Shown here piece by piece: positions 1-7,681 of a DNA stretch of 19,902 nucleotides. The DNA is from CAVQBP01 sp964448105 (GTDB lineage: Bacteria; Bacteroidota; Ignavibacteria; Ignavibacteriales; Ignavibacteriaceae), in the NCBI GenBank assembly GCA_964448105.1, contig CAYUVK010000094.1:1-19902 (forward strand), read 5' to 3'. The position numbers and the translations under genes are program-made. The first letter of the stretch is position 1. Each line of letters begins with the position of its first letter. The notes beneath the pieces were generated by a model that saw only the letters and a list, made by a program, of their open reading frames with translations, searched no databases and was not told the DNA's origin.

Positions 1-60
1 TCTCCTCCCTCCGGTCGTCGAAATGACCAGGCTTCGCAAGATAAATCGGGCTTCGCCTGG
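1..60. repeat. Intergenic repeat, truncated by window edge
   Basis: Bases 1-28 (ending in CGAAATGACC) closely resemble the right arm of the hairpin repeat at 5650-5722 (TCTCCCTTCGGTCGAAATGAC), so this is probably a second copy of the same element, cut by the window start. It is followed by an inverted pair CCAGGC (27-32) and GCCTGG (55-60) with GGCTTCGC-like sequence inside. The rest of the gap up to the first gene (61-157) has only short ATGACCAT-like direct repeats and no gene. The element lies just downstream of the ABC permease pair. Confidence 0.5.
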
Positions 61-157
61 CAGGCCAATAACAATAGAATGACTATATATGACCATGAAT
101 GACCATTTTTAACCATGCAATTCATTCAACCATTAACTCATGCCTCCATGCCTCCCT

Positions 158-1381
158 TCACTCATACCTCAACGCTTCAATCGGGTCCAGGTTCGAAGCC
201 TTTACTGCGGGATAAACACCAAACAATATACCTACAAATGTAGTAACAGTTACACCGATTATAATCCATTCTACCGGTAATATTGCTGAAACATGAAGAA
301 CAACCGCAATTATATTTCCTCCGATGACCCCTAAAATAATTCCGATTAAACCGCCAATTTGGCTTAGTACTATTGCTTCCATTAAGAACTGGGCTCTAAT
401 CATAATTTTCCTTGCACCGATAGCTTTCCTAATCCCGATTTCTCTTGTCCTTTCCGTAACACTAACTAACATAATATTCATAATTCCAACTCCCGCCGCA
501 ACAAGCGCAATAAACGCTACAACTGCAGCGCCCAGCCTAAAATATTTTGTTATATCGTTAAACTGTGCAACCAATTGATCATTGGTGACTATTTCAAAAT
601 CGTTTTCTTTACCCGGAGGGATTTTTCTTATTTTTCTCAAAGCGCCTATTACTTCATCCATTGTCTCGGAAATTTTTGATTTATCCGGGGCCATGACAGT
701 ATAACCGGCACTTCTTCTATCTCCATAATATTTTTTAAAAACAGAAAGGGGTATTGTTATAAAATTATCCTGCCCTGCCCCTAATACACTCCCGCGTTTT
801 TCATATACACCGATAACTTTAAGATTCATTAAATCTACTCTAACTTCCTGCCCGATTGGATAAATATTTTTAAAAAGCTTATCTGCAACATCACTTCCAA
901 GAATACAAACCATATTTGTATAATTTTCATCCTGTTGAGTAAAGCCTCTTCCCTGGGCAACTACCAGGTCGTTTACCCTTAATTCATCGAGGTTCATACC
1001 TTGAAGCTGCACATTCGGATTCGTTTTTTCATTGCTGTACTTTACTACCATTCCATCTTTATGCAAAGAAATTCCAATTGCTGCAGGCAGATGAGTTATT
1101 GCTTTAAGTCTTACTCCCTGTTCAATTGTTAAATCAGGTCTATTACGGTATTTTCTCCATTCCCGCGGACCGGTGATGGCTGGAAATTTTTGAACTACAA
1201 AGTTGTTAGTCCCTAAAGAATTAAAAGCCGATTCAACACTGCTTTGGATAGCACCAATAGCAGTCATTACAATAATTATTGAAAATAATCCTATTGCAAT
1301 TCCAAGCAGAGTTAAAATGGATCTTAATTTATTCTTTACTAGAGAATTCAAAGCCATTTTTATACTTTCTAGCACAAGCAT
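158..1381 (-). CDS. MacB/FtsX-type ABC transporter permease
   Basis: This 407-residue inner-membrane permease has the MacB-like layout: one N-terminal transmembrane helix (about residues 20-42), a large extracytoplasmic domain (about 50-280), and three C-terminal helices (about 285-310, 335-360, 370-395) of the FtsX domain. The loop VTERTREIGIRKAIGA after the second helix is the hallmark that contacts the ATPase. Family members couple cytoplasmic ATP hydrolysis to movement of the periplasmic domain, often to export lipoproteins, peptides or drugs; the substrate here cannot be read from sequence. The ATG lies 6 bases after the stop of the paralogous upstream permease, and AAAGGA inside that gene's end is a plausible ribosome site, so the two are co-transcribed. 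No ATPase gene is visible; it may lie beyond the left edge or elsewhere. Confidence 0.9.
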   Translation of the reverse strand: MLVLESIKMALNSLVKNKLRSILTLLGIAIGLFSIIIVMTAIGAIQSSVESAFNSLGTNNFVVQKFPAITGPREWRKYRNRPDLTIEQGVRLKAITHLPAAIGISLHKDGMVVKYSNEKTNPNVQLQGMNLDELRVNDLVVAQGRGFTQQDENYTNMVCILGSDVADKLFKNIYPIGQEVRVDLMNLKVIGVYEKRGSVLGAGQDNFITIPLSVFKKYYGDRRSAGYTVMAPDKSKISETMDEVIGALRKIRKIPPGKENDFEIVTNDQLVAQFNDITKYFRLGAAVVAFIALVAAGVGIMNIMLVSVTERTREIGIRKAIGARKIMIRAQFLMEAIVLSQIGGLIGIILGVIGGNIIAVVLHVSAILPVEWIIIGVTVTTFVGILFGVYPAVKASNLDPIEALRYE

Positions 1382-1387
1382 TTGAAA

Positions 1388-2632
1388 CTAATCCTTTCTT
1401 AATGCTTCTACAGGGTTTAATCTTGAAGCTTTATAAGCCGGTAAAAATCCGGATATAATCCCTACTACTGATGAAATAATTAAAGCAAGCACAACTATAC
1501 TAACCGGCATTGCCGTTGGTAAAAATTGATTAATTAAAAGACTTAAAGGAAATGAAATTATTAATCCGATTATTCCCCCGATTAAACAAATAATTGCAGC
1601 CTCTGAAAGGAATTGAATTAAAATTGACCATGTTTTTGCACCGACTGCTTTTCTAATTCCGATTTCATTTGTCCGCTCGGTTACAGAGACAAACATAATA
1701 TTCATAATACCTATTGCACCTACAAATAATGCTAATGATGTTATAACAATTCCTGCTATTGAAATTACACCTACTGTTCTATCATAGACTTCTTTAAACA
1801 CCTCCTGCTGATTTATAGCAAAATCATCAGGCTGACCGGGAGGAACTTTTCTTATAACTCGCATTATTGAGCGAATTTCCTCTTTGACATCTTCAATCTT
1901 TTTTTCACTTGCTACTTTCACATCAATCCTTAACCTTCCTCTTTGCTGCCCGAATATTTTTTCAAAAACGCCAAGCGGCATAATAACCTGTCCGTCCATG
2001 CTGAAACTTCCGAATAATGCACTCCCTTGTTTTTCCAAAACACCGATTACTTTCATCGGTTCATTATTTACTTTGATTGTCTGGTTAACCGGGTTTCCGT
2101 AAGGGAATAATGCATTCGCAATATCCATTCCTATCACACAAACATTTCTTGAAGCTTTTACTTCCAGGTCACTCATAAATCTTCCCTGCGCAGGAATTGT
2201 ATTGGCGGTTTCCATATATTCTGCAGTTGTACCGTAAACTACGGTAGATGTTGCAGTGTATTTATCTCTTTCTATAGTTGCACCAAAAGTCCTTTTATTC
2301 GGGGCAATTGCTTTTATTAATGGATTGTCTTTTAGTTTATCTCTCAATCTTTCATACTGTTCATATGTAATATCTTTTCTATTACGATAGTAATGCCAAT
2401 CCTGTCCGCCGAACCATTCAAATTTATCTATATATAAAACATCGGAGCCAAATGAAGAGATTGAGCTGATAAAAGCTTTTTCCAGGCCCACAATTGCTGT
2501 AGACATGGTTGTCACCGCTACAATTCCTATTATTATTCCTAAGGTCGTTAAAAAGGCACGCATCTTGTTTGCGCGGATAGCTCGTAAGGAAATGAGAATG
2601 CCTTCTTTAAGGTCAATTAAATTTTTCTTCAA
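1388..2632 (-). CDS. MacB/FtsX-type ABC transporter permease, paralogue
   Basis: This 414-residue permease has the same architecture as its downstream neighbour: an N-terminal helix following RAIRANKMRAFLTTLGIIIG, a MacB-like periplasmic domain to about residue 285, and three C-terminal helices with the conserved loop VTERTNEIGIRKAVGA. The two proteins share many aligned segments (for example YRNR in the periplasmic domain and KVPPG before the second helix), which points to an old tandem duplication and probably a heterodimeric transporter. The start is TTG at 2632, directly after an in-frame stop; the next ATG is residue 24, too late to keep the conserved N-terminal helix complete, so TTG is favoured. 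It is the first gene of the pair; substrate unknown. Confidence 0.88.
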   Translation of the reverse strand: MKKNLIDLKEGILISLRAIRANKMRAFLTTLGIIIGIVAVTTMSTAIVGLEKAFISSISSFGSDVLYIDKFEWFGGQDWHYYRNRKDITYEQYERLRDKLKDNPLIKAIAPNKRTFGATIERDKYTATSTVVYGTTAEYMETANTIPAQGRFMSDLEVKASRNVCVIGMDIANALFPYGNPVNQTIKVNNEPMKVIGVLEKQGSALFGSFSMDGQVIMPLGVFEKIFGQQRGRLRIDVKVASEKKIEDVKEEIRSIMRVIRKVPPGQPDDFAINQQEVFKEVYDRTVGVISIAGIVITSLALFVGAIGIMNIMFVSVTERTNEIGIRKAVGAKTWSILIQFLSEAAIICLIGGIIGLIISFPLSLLINQFLPTAMPVSIVVLALIISSVVGIISGFLPAYKASRLNPVEALRKD

Positions 2633-3173
2633 CTAAAAACAAACTTTCTCTTTTTCAAAAAAAATAAATATAAGCATAAACTATCTAAAATTTCATGACT
2701 TATCTAGTAATAGACATATAATGCACAACAATGGTTTAAAAAAATATCTGTCCCAAATGAAATAAGAATAATAGTGTACCATATAAAAAACAATTACAAT
2801 CAAGACAGATCCTCGTAGAGGATCAATTTAATTATTATACAACAGACTCGTCCTGACAGATTAAGGTATAAGGCGTAATAGTTATTAAAAGACGGATAAA
2901 TCAATTAGTTAACAATATAAATATTATCCTATTATTTTGATAAGGTATTATTCAATTTACAATAAGGGTTTAAAAGTTAAAAAAAGCAATTATTAGATTT
3001 TTTATTATAAAAAATTGATTTAATTTAATAGCATACGTTATGCATATTTATTGTAAAACAATAAAATATAATTTGAAACACTATTCAAATTTTGCTTTAC
3101 CCGGTTTAAAAACTAATTTAGCATAACTTAAATTAATAACACAATTATTAAAAATATTTTAAAGGAACCTCAC
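2633..3173. other. AT-rich intergenic region without a gene
   Basis: This 541-base gap separates the divergent permease and peptidase genes, so it should carry promoters in both directions. It is very AT-rich and holds no convincing coding frame or RNA gene. I see one strong palindrome (2808-2824) and a weaker one, GCATA-CGT-TATGC (3031-3043). A purine-rich ribosome site, AAAGGAAC, lies just before the ATG at 3174. I could not find a full Bacteroidota-type promoter (TTTG, about 19 bases, TAnnTTTG) for either gene. Confidence 0.6.
2808..2824. repeat. Short palindrome with GTA centre
   Basis: GATCCTC-GTA-GAGGATC is a perfect 7-base-pair inverted repeat around a GTA loop. Its inner 15 bases are the exact reverse complement of the palindrome at 13572-13586, so this is a dispersed element rather than a gene-specific operator. 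It lies about 175 bases upstream of the permease operon and has no T-run, so it is not a typical terminator. Confidence 0.7.
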
Positions 3174-5042
3174 ATGTCCCGCGCAATAATTTTTACTTTC
3201 TTAATATTAATGATTTCTTTCTTCAACATTAATAGCCAAACTTCAGAGCGAAAAAATATCCCTGAAAAATATAAATGGAATTTACAGGATGTTTATAAAT
3301 CAATAGATGATTGGAAAGCAGATTACGACACGATTACCTCCCAAGCAGACGAAATCGGGAAATATAAAGGAAGACTGGACGAAAGTGCGCAGGTTTTTTA
3401 TGATGCATTAAACTTATACTTCAATATACAAAAAGGATTTTATAGGCTTTATGATTATGCGAGCAGGTTAAGCGATGAAGACCTTAGGATTTCCGACAAC
3501 CAGGCATTAAGACAAAAAGCTTCAAACTTAGGGACAAAAATTTCTGAGGAAACAGCATTTTTAAGCCCGGAAATTTTAACGATAGATTCTGTCAAAATAA
3601 AACAATTCTTTAATGAGAAAAAAGATCTCGAACAGTTCAGCATGTTCGTTTATAATATCCAGCGTTTGAAAGAGCATACATTATCTTCAGATGGTGAAAA
3701 ACTTTTAGCAAGTTTTGGATTAATTACCGATACTCCAAGCGATGTTTATAATATTTTTAATAATGCTGAAATGCCTAACCCCGAAGTAAAGCTTTCAACC
3801 GGGGAAGAAGTTAATCTTACCTCTTCGACTTATACAAAATACAGGAAAGTAGAAAATAGAGAAGACAGGGAAAAAATCTTTAAATCTTTTTTTGAAAATT
3901 ACGGCCGTTTCCAGAATACAATCGGTGCAAATTTAGGCGGGAAAGAAAAGACCGATTATGTTTATGCAAAAGACAGGAATTATAAATCTTCATTAGAATA
4001 TGCTCTTAATGCTAACAATATCCCGACTTCCGTATATGAAAACTTGATTACCCAAATTCATAAAAGTCTTCCTACATTAAAAAGATTCTTGAAATTAAAA
4101 AGGGAAATGCTGGACCTGGATACACTTCATTATTATGATTTATATGTTCCCCTTGTAAAACAGGTTAAAATGGATTTTACAATTGAAGAGGGGCAAAAAA
4201 TAATTTTAGATGCTTTACAGCCACTTGGTGACCAATATCTTTCAACCCTTCACAAAGCGTTTAATGACAGGTGGATAGACTATATGCCGAATGCAGGCAA
4301 AAGAAGCGGTGCGTATTCTTCCGGTGCTGCATATGATTTCCATCCTTATATCTTAATGAACTGGAATGATGATTACGAATCATTATCTACTTTAGCTCAT
4401 GAGCTAGGCCATACAATGCATAGTTATTTCTCCAATAAATACCAGCCTTTCGCAAAATCCGATTACCCGATATTCGTTGCAGAAATAGCTTCAACATTAA
4501 ATGAAAGCCTTTTAAACAATTATATGGTTCAGCATGCCAAAACCAAGGATGAAAAACTGTATCTTCTTGGAAGTTATTTAGAGCTATTGCGTACCACAAT
4601 TTTCAGACAAACACTTTTTGCAGAGTTTGAACTGGAAGCACATAGAATGGCGGAAAAAGGAGAACCGATCACCGGTGAAGCATTGACCAAGCTTTATTAT
4701 AAATTAACTAAAGAATATTACGGCAATGACGAAGGCGTTTGTATTGTTGATCCTTATGTTAAATATGAATGGGAATATATTCCTCACTTTGTGAACTATA
4801 CTTATTATGTCTACCAATATTCAACATCAATAATTTATGCTACAGCATTAGCTGAAAAAATAATTAATGAAGGGAAACCTGCTGTTGATAATTACTTTAA
4901 ATTATTAAAGGGAGGCGATTCCGAGTATCCCATCGATTTAATAAAAAAAGCAGGAATTGATCCCTTATCTCCCGAACCGTTTGATTTGACTATGAATAAA
5001 ATGAATAAAATAATGGATCAAATAGAACAAATTATTAAATAG
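3174..5042 (+). CDS. pepF: Oligoendopeptidase F-like M3 zinc peptidase, exported
   Basis: This 622-residue protein is an M3-family (thimet/oligopeptidase F) zinc metallopeptidase that cleaves short peptides in a closed, helical cavity. The zinc motif is HELGHTMH: H409 and H413 are ligands, E410 is the catalytic base, and E437 in FVAEIASTLNE is the likely third ligand. The size matches the roughly 600-residue family. The N-terminus (MSRAIIFTFLILMISFFNINSQ) is a good Sec signal peptide ending near residue 22, without a lipobox cysteine, so the enzyme is probably periplasmic or secreted, whereas classical PepF is cytoplasmic. There is no T9SS sorting tail. The ATG is well placed behind AAAGGAAC. 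It appears to be a single-gene unit; possible roles are peptide turnover or nutrition (inference). Confidence 0.93.
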   Translation: MSRAIIFTFLILMISFFNINSQTSERKNIPEKYKWNLQDVYKSIDDWKADYDTITSQADEIGKYKGRLDESAQVFYDALNLYFNIQKGFYRLYDYASRLSDEDLRISDNQALRQKASNLGTKISEETAFLSPEILTIDSVKIKQFFNEKKDLEQFSMFVYNIQRLKEHTLSSDGEKLLASFGLITDTPSDVYNIFNNAEMPNPEVKLSTGEEVNLTSSTYTKYRKVENREDREKIFKSFFENYGRFQNTIGANLGGKEKTDYVYAKDRNYKSSLEYALNANNIPTSVYENLITQIHKSLPTLKRFLKLKREMLDLDTLHYYDLYVPLVKQVKMDFTIEEGQKIILDALQPLGDQYLSTLHKAFNDRWIDYMPNAGKRSGAYSSGAAYDFHPYILMNWNDDYESLSTLAHELGHTMHSYFSNKYQPFAKSDYPIFVAEIASTLNESLLNNYMVQHAKTKDEKLYLLGSYLELLRTTIFRQTLFAEFELEAHRMAEKGEPITGEALTKLYYKLTKEYYGNDEGVCIVDPYVKYEWEYIPHFVNYTYYVYQYSTSIIYATALAEKIINEGKPAVDNYFKLLKGGDSEYPIDLIKKAGIDPLSPEPFDLTMNKMNKIMDQIEQIIK

Positions 5043-5043
5043 A

Positions 5044-5070
5044 CTGTGCCCTTAGACACAGCCTTCTTAT
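5044..5070 (+). terminator. Weak hairpin after the peptidase gene
   Basis: CTGTG (5044-5048) and CACAG (5057-5061) form a 5-base-pair stem with an 8-base loop two bases after the stop codon, followed by a pyrimidine-rich stretch (CCTTCTTATTT). The position fits a terminator, but the stem is short and the T-run is broken. Confidence 0.3.
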
Positions 5071-5242
5071 TTAATAAGTATTATAATTCCCTTGTTAATC
5101 ATAGGGCTCCTGCAAATAACAATTTATAAGATTAATAAGAAATACTAAATTCTTTTTAATCACTATTTTCATTAATTAAAATTAAAAATATTACTTAATA
5201 ATTTGGTAATATTTTCTTAATTCTATCTTAATGAAAGTGATC

Positions 5243-5250
5243 TAAATTTG
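5243..5250 (+). promoter_or_regulatory. Bacteroidota-like -7 box TAAATTTG
   Basis: TAAATTTG matches the TAnnTTTG -7 consensus of Bacteroidota sigma-A promoters and lies 36 bases before the ATG at 5287. No TTTG occurs at the expected distance upstream, so the assignment is weak. Confidence 0.25.
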
Positions 5251-5286
5251 TAATAAATCTTTTCTTTAAATAAAATATAAAAACAT

Positions 5287-5562
5287 ATGATTGAAGTTAT
5301 GATACAAAATTTGCGGGGCGGATTATCAGCAGATAAACTGCCAGGAGCTCTATTTTATCAATTGATTGTTGCATTAATAGCTGGTTCTGTTGGTTTTCTT
5401 ACTTTCTTTACCACTCTTGTTCTTGTTAAATTATTTTATCATGTAATAGGGCATTTTGAAATATTCACAATAGATACAGGTGATATTTTATTATCCTCTA
5501 TTGGATTTTTGTGTTTATTTCTCATTTCTTTTCTGCAGAATTCCTCAAAGAAGATCAGATAA
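5287..5562 (+). CDS. Small two-helix membrane protein, unknown
   Basis: This is a 91-residue hypothetical protein. The first 20 residues are mixed polar, then come two hydrophobic segments (about residues 23-50 and 66-84, the second LLSSIGFLCLFLISFL) and a basic tail NSSKKIR, which by the positive-inside rule places the C-terminus in the cytoplasm. I recognise no family. There is no clear ribosome site before the ATG, but a -7-like box and a possible terminator (5739-5762) flank it, and no longer frame competes with it on either strand. It stands alone, converging on the LigD block. It could be a real small gene or a chance frame in AT-rich DNA. Confidence 0.5.
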   Translation: MIEVMIQNLRGGLSADKLPGALFYQLIVALIAGSVGFLTFFTTLVLVKLFYHVIGHFEIFTIDTGDILLSSIGFLCLFLISFLQNSSKKIR

Positions 5563-5649
5563 TTTGCTTTACTCAAATAATTCCTGAGCCAAAATAAATA
5601 TAGAATTCATTTAATATTTCTTTTGAGGTTGAGCAAAAAGTAAAGAAAG

Positions 5650-5722
5650 TGTCATTTCGAGGGAGTCTTCGACCGAGAAATCTTTTCAAAACGTAAGATT
5701 TCTCCCTTCGGTCGAAATGACA
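5650..5722. repeat. Hairpin-forming intergenic repeat
   Basis: The outer arms TGTCATTTCGA (5650-5660) and TCGAAATGACA (5712-5722) are perfect inverted repeats, and the inner parts GAGAAATCTT and AAGATTTCTC also pair, giving a long imperfect hairpin with an offset insertion in the left arm (about GGGAGTCTTCGACC). A partial second copy stands at window bases 1-28. Palindromic elements with the core TCATTTCGA..GGGAGAAATCT are widespread in intergenic DNA of several bacterial lineages, from my general knowledge; function unknown. It sits between convergent genes. Confidence 0.75.
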
Positions 5723-5738
5723 ATTGGACTTTTTGGTC

Positions 5739-5762
5739 ACCCCCAAAGGGGTATTATTTTTT
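5739..5762 (+). terminator. Hairpin between convergent genes
   Basis: ACCCC-CAAA-GGGGT (5739-5752) forms a strong short stem and on the plus strand is followed by ATTATTTTTT, fitting a terminator for the plus-strand transcript. On the minus strand it lies immediately after the LigD stop codon and could also mark that end, though there it has no T-run directly after the stem. Confidence 0.45.
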
Positions 5763-7616
5763 CTGAAGTTCTTCTAATTTTTTAATTGATTTTTCTATAT
5801 CAATTCCTTTTCCCAGTACTCTCTTAAAAATATCCCCCCTTTGTTTTAATCTTTGCAGTATATTTATTATGGTAAAGTCTGCCGGGGATAATCCTTGTTT
5901 TACTTCTTCCCATTCCAATGGAGTTGATACTGTAGCACCCGGTTTTGGTCTTACACTGTAAGGTGCGGCAAGTGTCTGTCCTTCCCTATTTTGAAGATAA
6001 TCTAAATATACTCTCCTTTTTCTTTTTGAAGGATTTCTTTCCAGGCTTGTAAATTCAGGTATCCTGTTATTTACAATTTTTCCTATTAGGAATGCAAAAT
6101 TTTTAGCAACATCATATTCATATTTTGCATTTAGCGGGACATAAATATGCAGACCAGTCGCACCGGATGTTTTGGGAAAACTTTTAATGCCGGCTTCTTC
6201 CAAAACTTCTTTTACAACCATAGCAGTTTCAATTACCTTTGCAAAAGAAATATCTTCAGGGTCGAGATCTATTACAAAATAATCCGGGTTATTCAATTTT
6301 GTAATACGGGAAAACCAGGGATTAATTTCAATGCAGCCGAGATTCGCCATATAAACCAGGGTTTCTTCATTGTTGCAAATCATGTAATTAATATCTTTAT
6401 CATTCGATCCGGAATATATTTTTTTTGTTTTTACCCAACCAGGAGGAGTTTGATTAATATCTTTTTGAAAAAAACTTTTTCCATAAATACCGTTCGGATG
6501 CCTATTTAAAGACTGAGGTCTGTCTTTCAAATAAGGTAAAATATAATCAGAGACTTTCCTGTAATAGTCTATAATATCTTCTTTTGTATATTTTTCATCC
6601 GGCCAATAAATTTTGTCAAGATTCGTTAGCTTCAGTTTGTGACTATTTATAATAATTTCTTTGTCATTATTATTTATGATATCATTTCCATTATCAGGAA
6701 TATACAATCCATTCTGACCGGATTTTTCTTTAATAACCTCTCCCGGATTTTTGTCCTCTCGCAATCCTAAATAAATCGGATGCCTCATTAATCCTTCATC
6801 CGTCCATTCGGAAAAAGAAACTTCGCAGACTAATTTAGGCTCAACCCATGTTGCCGGGGTGTTAGTTTTGGGTATTTCTGCAAAAGGAGAAGTTTTCACA
6901 ATTAAAGATTCTAACCTCTTCCTTAATTGTTCGAGTGTTTCTTCAGTAAATCCTCCTCCCGAATGACCAATATAGATTAATTCATTTTCATTATAAGCAC
7001 CTAATACCAAAGCACCGATATTTTTTCTGCTTCCTTTTGGCTTGGTAAAACCGCAAATAATTGCTTCCTGCTGTTTCATTATTTTTAATTTAAGCCAGTC
7101 TTTACTTCTTTTATTTAATTGATAATAACTTTTCTTGTTTTTAGCTAAAATACCTTCAAGCTTTTTTTCTTCGGCAATTTTATAAAATGCCTTCCCATCT
7201 TTCTCAATATGATCACTAAACTTAATGTTTGGAATATCCGGCAATATCTTTTTAAGAATTTCCTTTCTTTTTATTAAGGGTATGTTTTTAAGGTCATAAC
7301 CATCTAAATAAATAATATCAAATACATAATAAAGCAGGTTACCTTTACCTGTTTTCTGATAATTCTGAAGAAGCTGGAACTTAGAAATTCCATTCTCATC
7401 AACGGAAACGACTTCTCCATCTAAAATAACATCATGTTTTATTCTTTTTAAAGATTCAACAACCGGGGTAAACTTATCGTTAAAAGAAATACCATTTCTT
7501 GAATAAATATTAACATTTCCATTTTCTATTTCGGCAACTGCCCGGTATCCATCCCATTTAATTTCAAACAGCCAATTTTCATTATTAAATGGTTCGTCTG
7601 CCAGTACGGCAAGCAT
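5754..7616 (-). CDS. ligD: LigD ligase and polymerase domains, frame-separated from PE
   Basis: This 620-residue frame encodes the ATP-dependent ligase and the archaeo-eukaryotic primase-type polymerase of the bacterial NHEJ protein LigD. Ligase motif I is EIKWDG with the nucleophile K20; motifs YVFDIIYLDG, EGILAKNK and DWLKLKI follow, then an OB-fold to about residue 300. The polymerase domain (about 325-600) has the catalytic VIDLDPED and the SGATGLHIYVPL motif. The first ATG is 7616, but the frame stays open upstream, and the 23 codons from 7685 to 7617 encode a LigD-like linker (TPDLPILKNLPKVEIPHKIK, then P before the ATG). No ribosome site precedes the ATG. The phosphoesterase domain ends at 7682 in the other frame, at an A9 run; a -1 shift there gives an 840-residue PE-LIG-POL protein. 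No Ku gene is in the window. Confidence 0.92.
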   Translation of the reverse strand: MLAVLADEPFNNENWLFEIKWDGYRAVAEIENGNVNIYSRNGISFNDKFTPVVESLKRIKHDVILDGEVVSVDENGISKFQLLQNYQKTGKGNLLYYVFDIIYLDGYDLKNIPLIKRKEILKKILPDIPNIKFSDHIEKDGKAFYKIAEEKKLEGILAKNKKSYYQLNKRSKDWLKLKIMKQQEAIICGFTKPKGSRKNIGALVLGAYNENELIYIGHSGGGFTEETLEQLRKRLESLIVKTSPFAEIPKTNTPATWVEPKLVCEVSFSEWTDEGLMRHPIYLGLREDKNPGEVIKEKSGQNGLYIPDNGNDIINNNDKEIIINSHKLKLTNLDKIYWPDEKYTKEDIIDYYRKVSDYILPYLKDRPQSLNRHPNGIYGKSFFQKDINQTPPGWVKTKKIYSGSNDKDINYMICNNEETLVYMANLGCIEINPWFSRITKLNNPDYFVIDLDPEDISFAKVIETAMVVKEVLEEAGIKSFPKTSGATGLHIYVPLNAKYEYDVAKNFAFLIGKIVNNRIPEFTSLERNPSKRKRRVYLDYLQNREGQTLAAPYSVRPKPGATVSTPLEWEEVKQGLSPADFTIINILQRLKQRGDIFKRVLGKGIDIEKSIKKLEELQKK

Positions 7617-7681
7617 TGGTTTAATTTTGTGAGGAATTTCTACTTTGGGTAAGTTTTTAAGGATGGGTAAATCAGGAGTAA

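Noticed and set aside
2721..2765. Short 14-codon peptide frame (starting MHNNGLKKY) in the large intergenic gap
   Set aside because: It has no ribosome site, no conserved feature and is of a length expected by chance.
6147..6509. Open frame of 120 codons on the plus strand inside the LigD gene
   Set aside because: It is opposite the conserved polymerase domain of LigD, has an atypical composition, and resembles no family; it is an antisense shadow.
5754..7616. Ligase-polymerase frame as an independent gene starting at the ATG at 7616
   Set aside because: No ribosome site precedes this ATG, and the frame continues upstream with LigD-like linker codons to the A9 tract, so fusion with the PE frame is the better reading, although internal initiation cannot be excluded.
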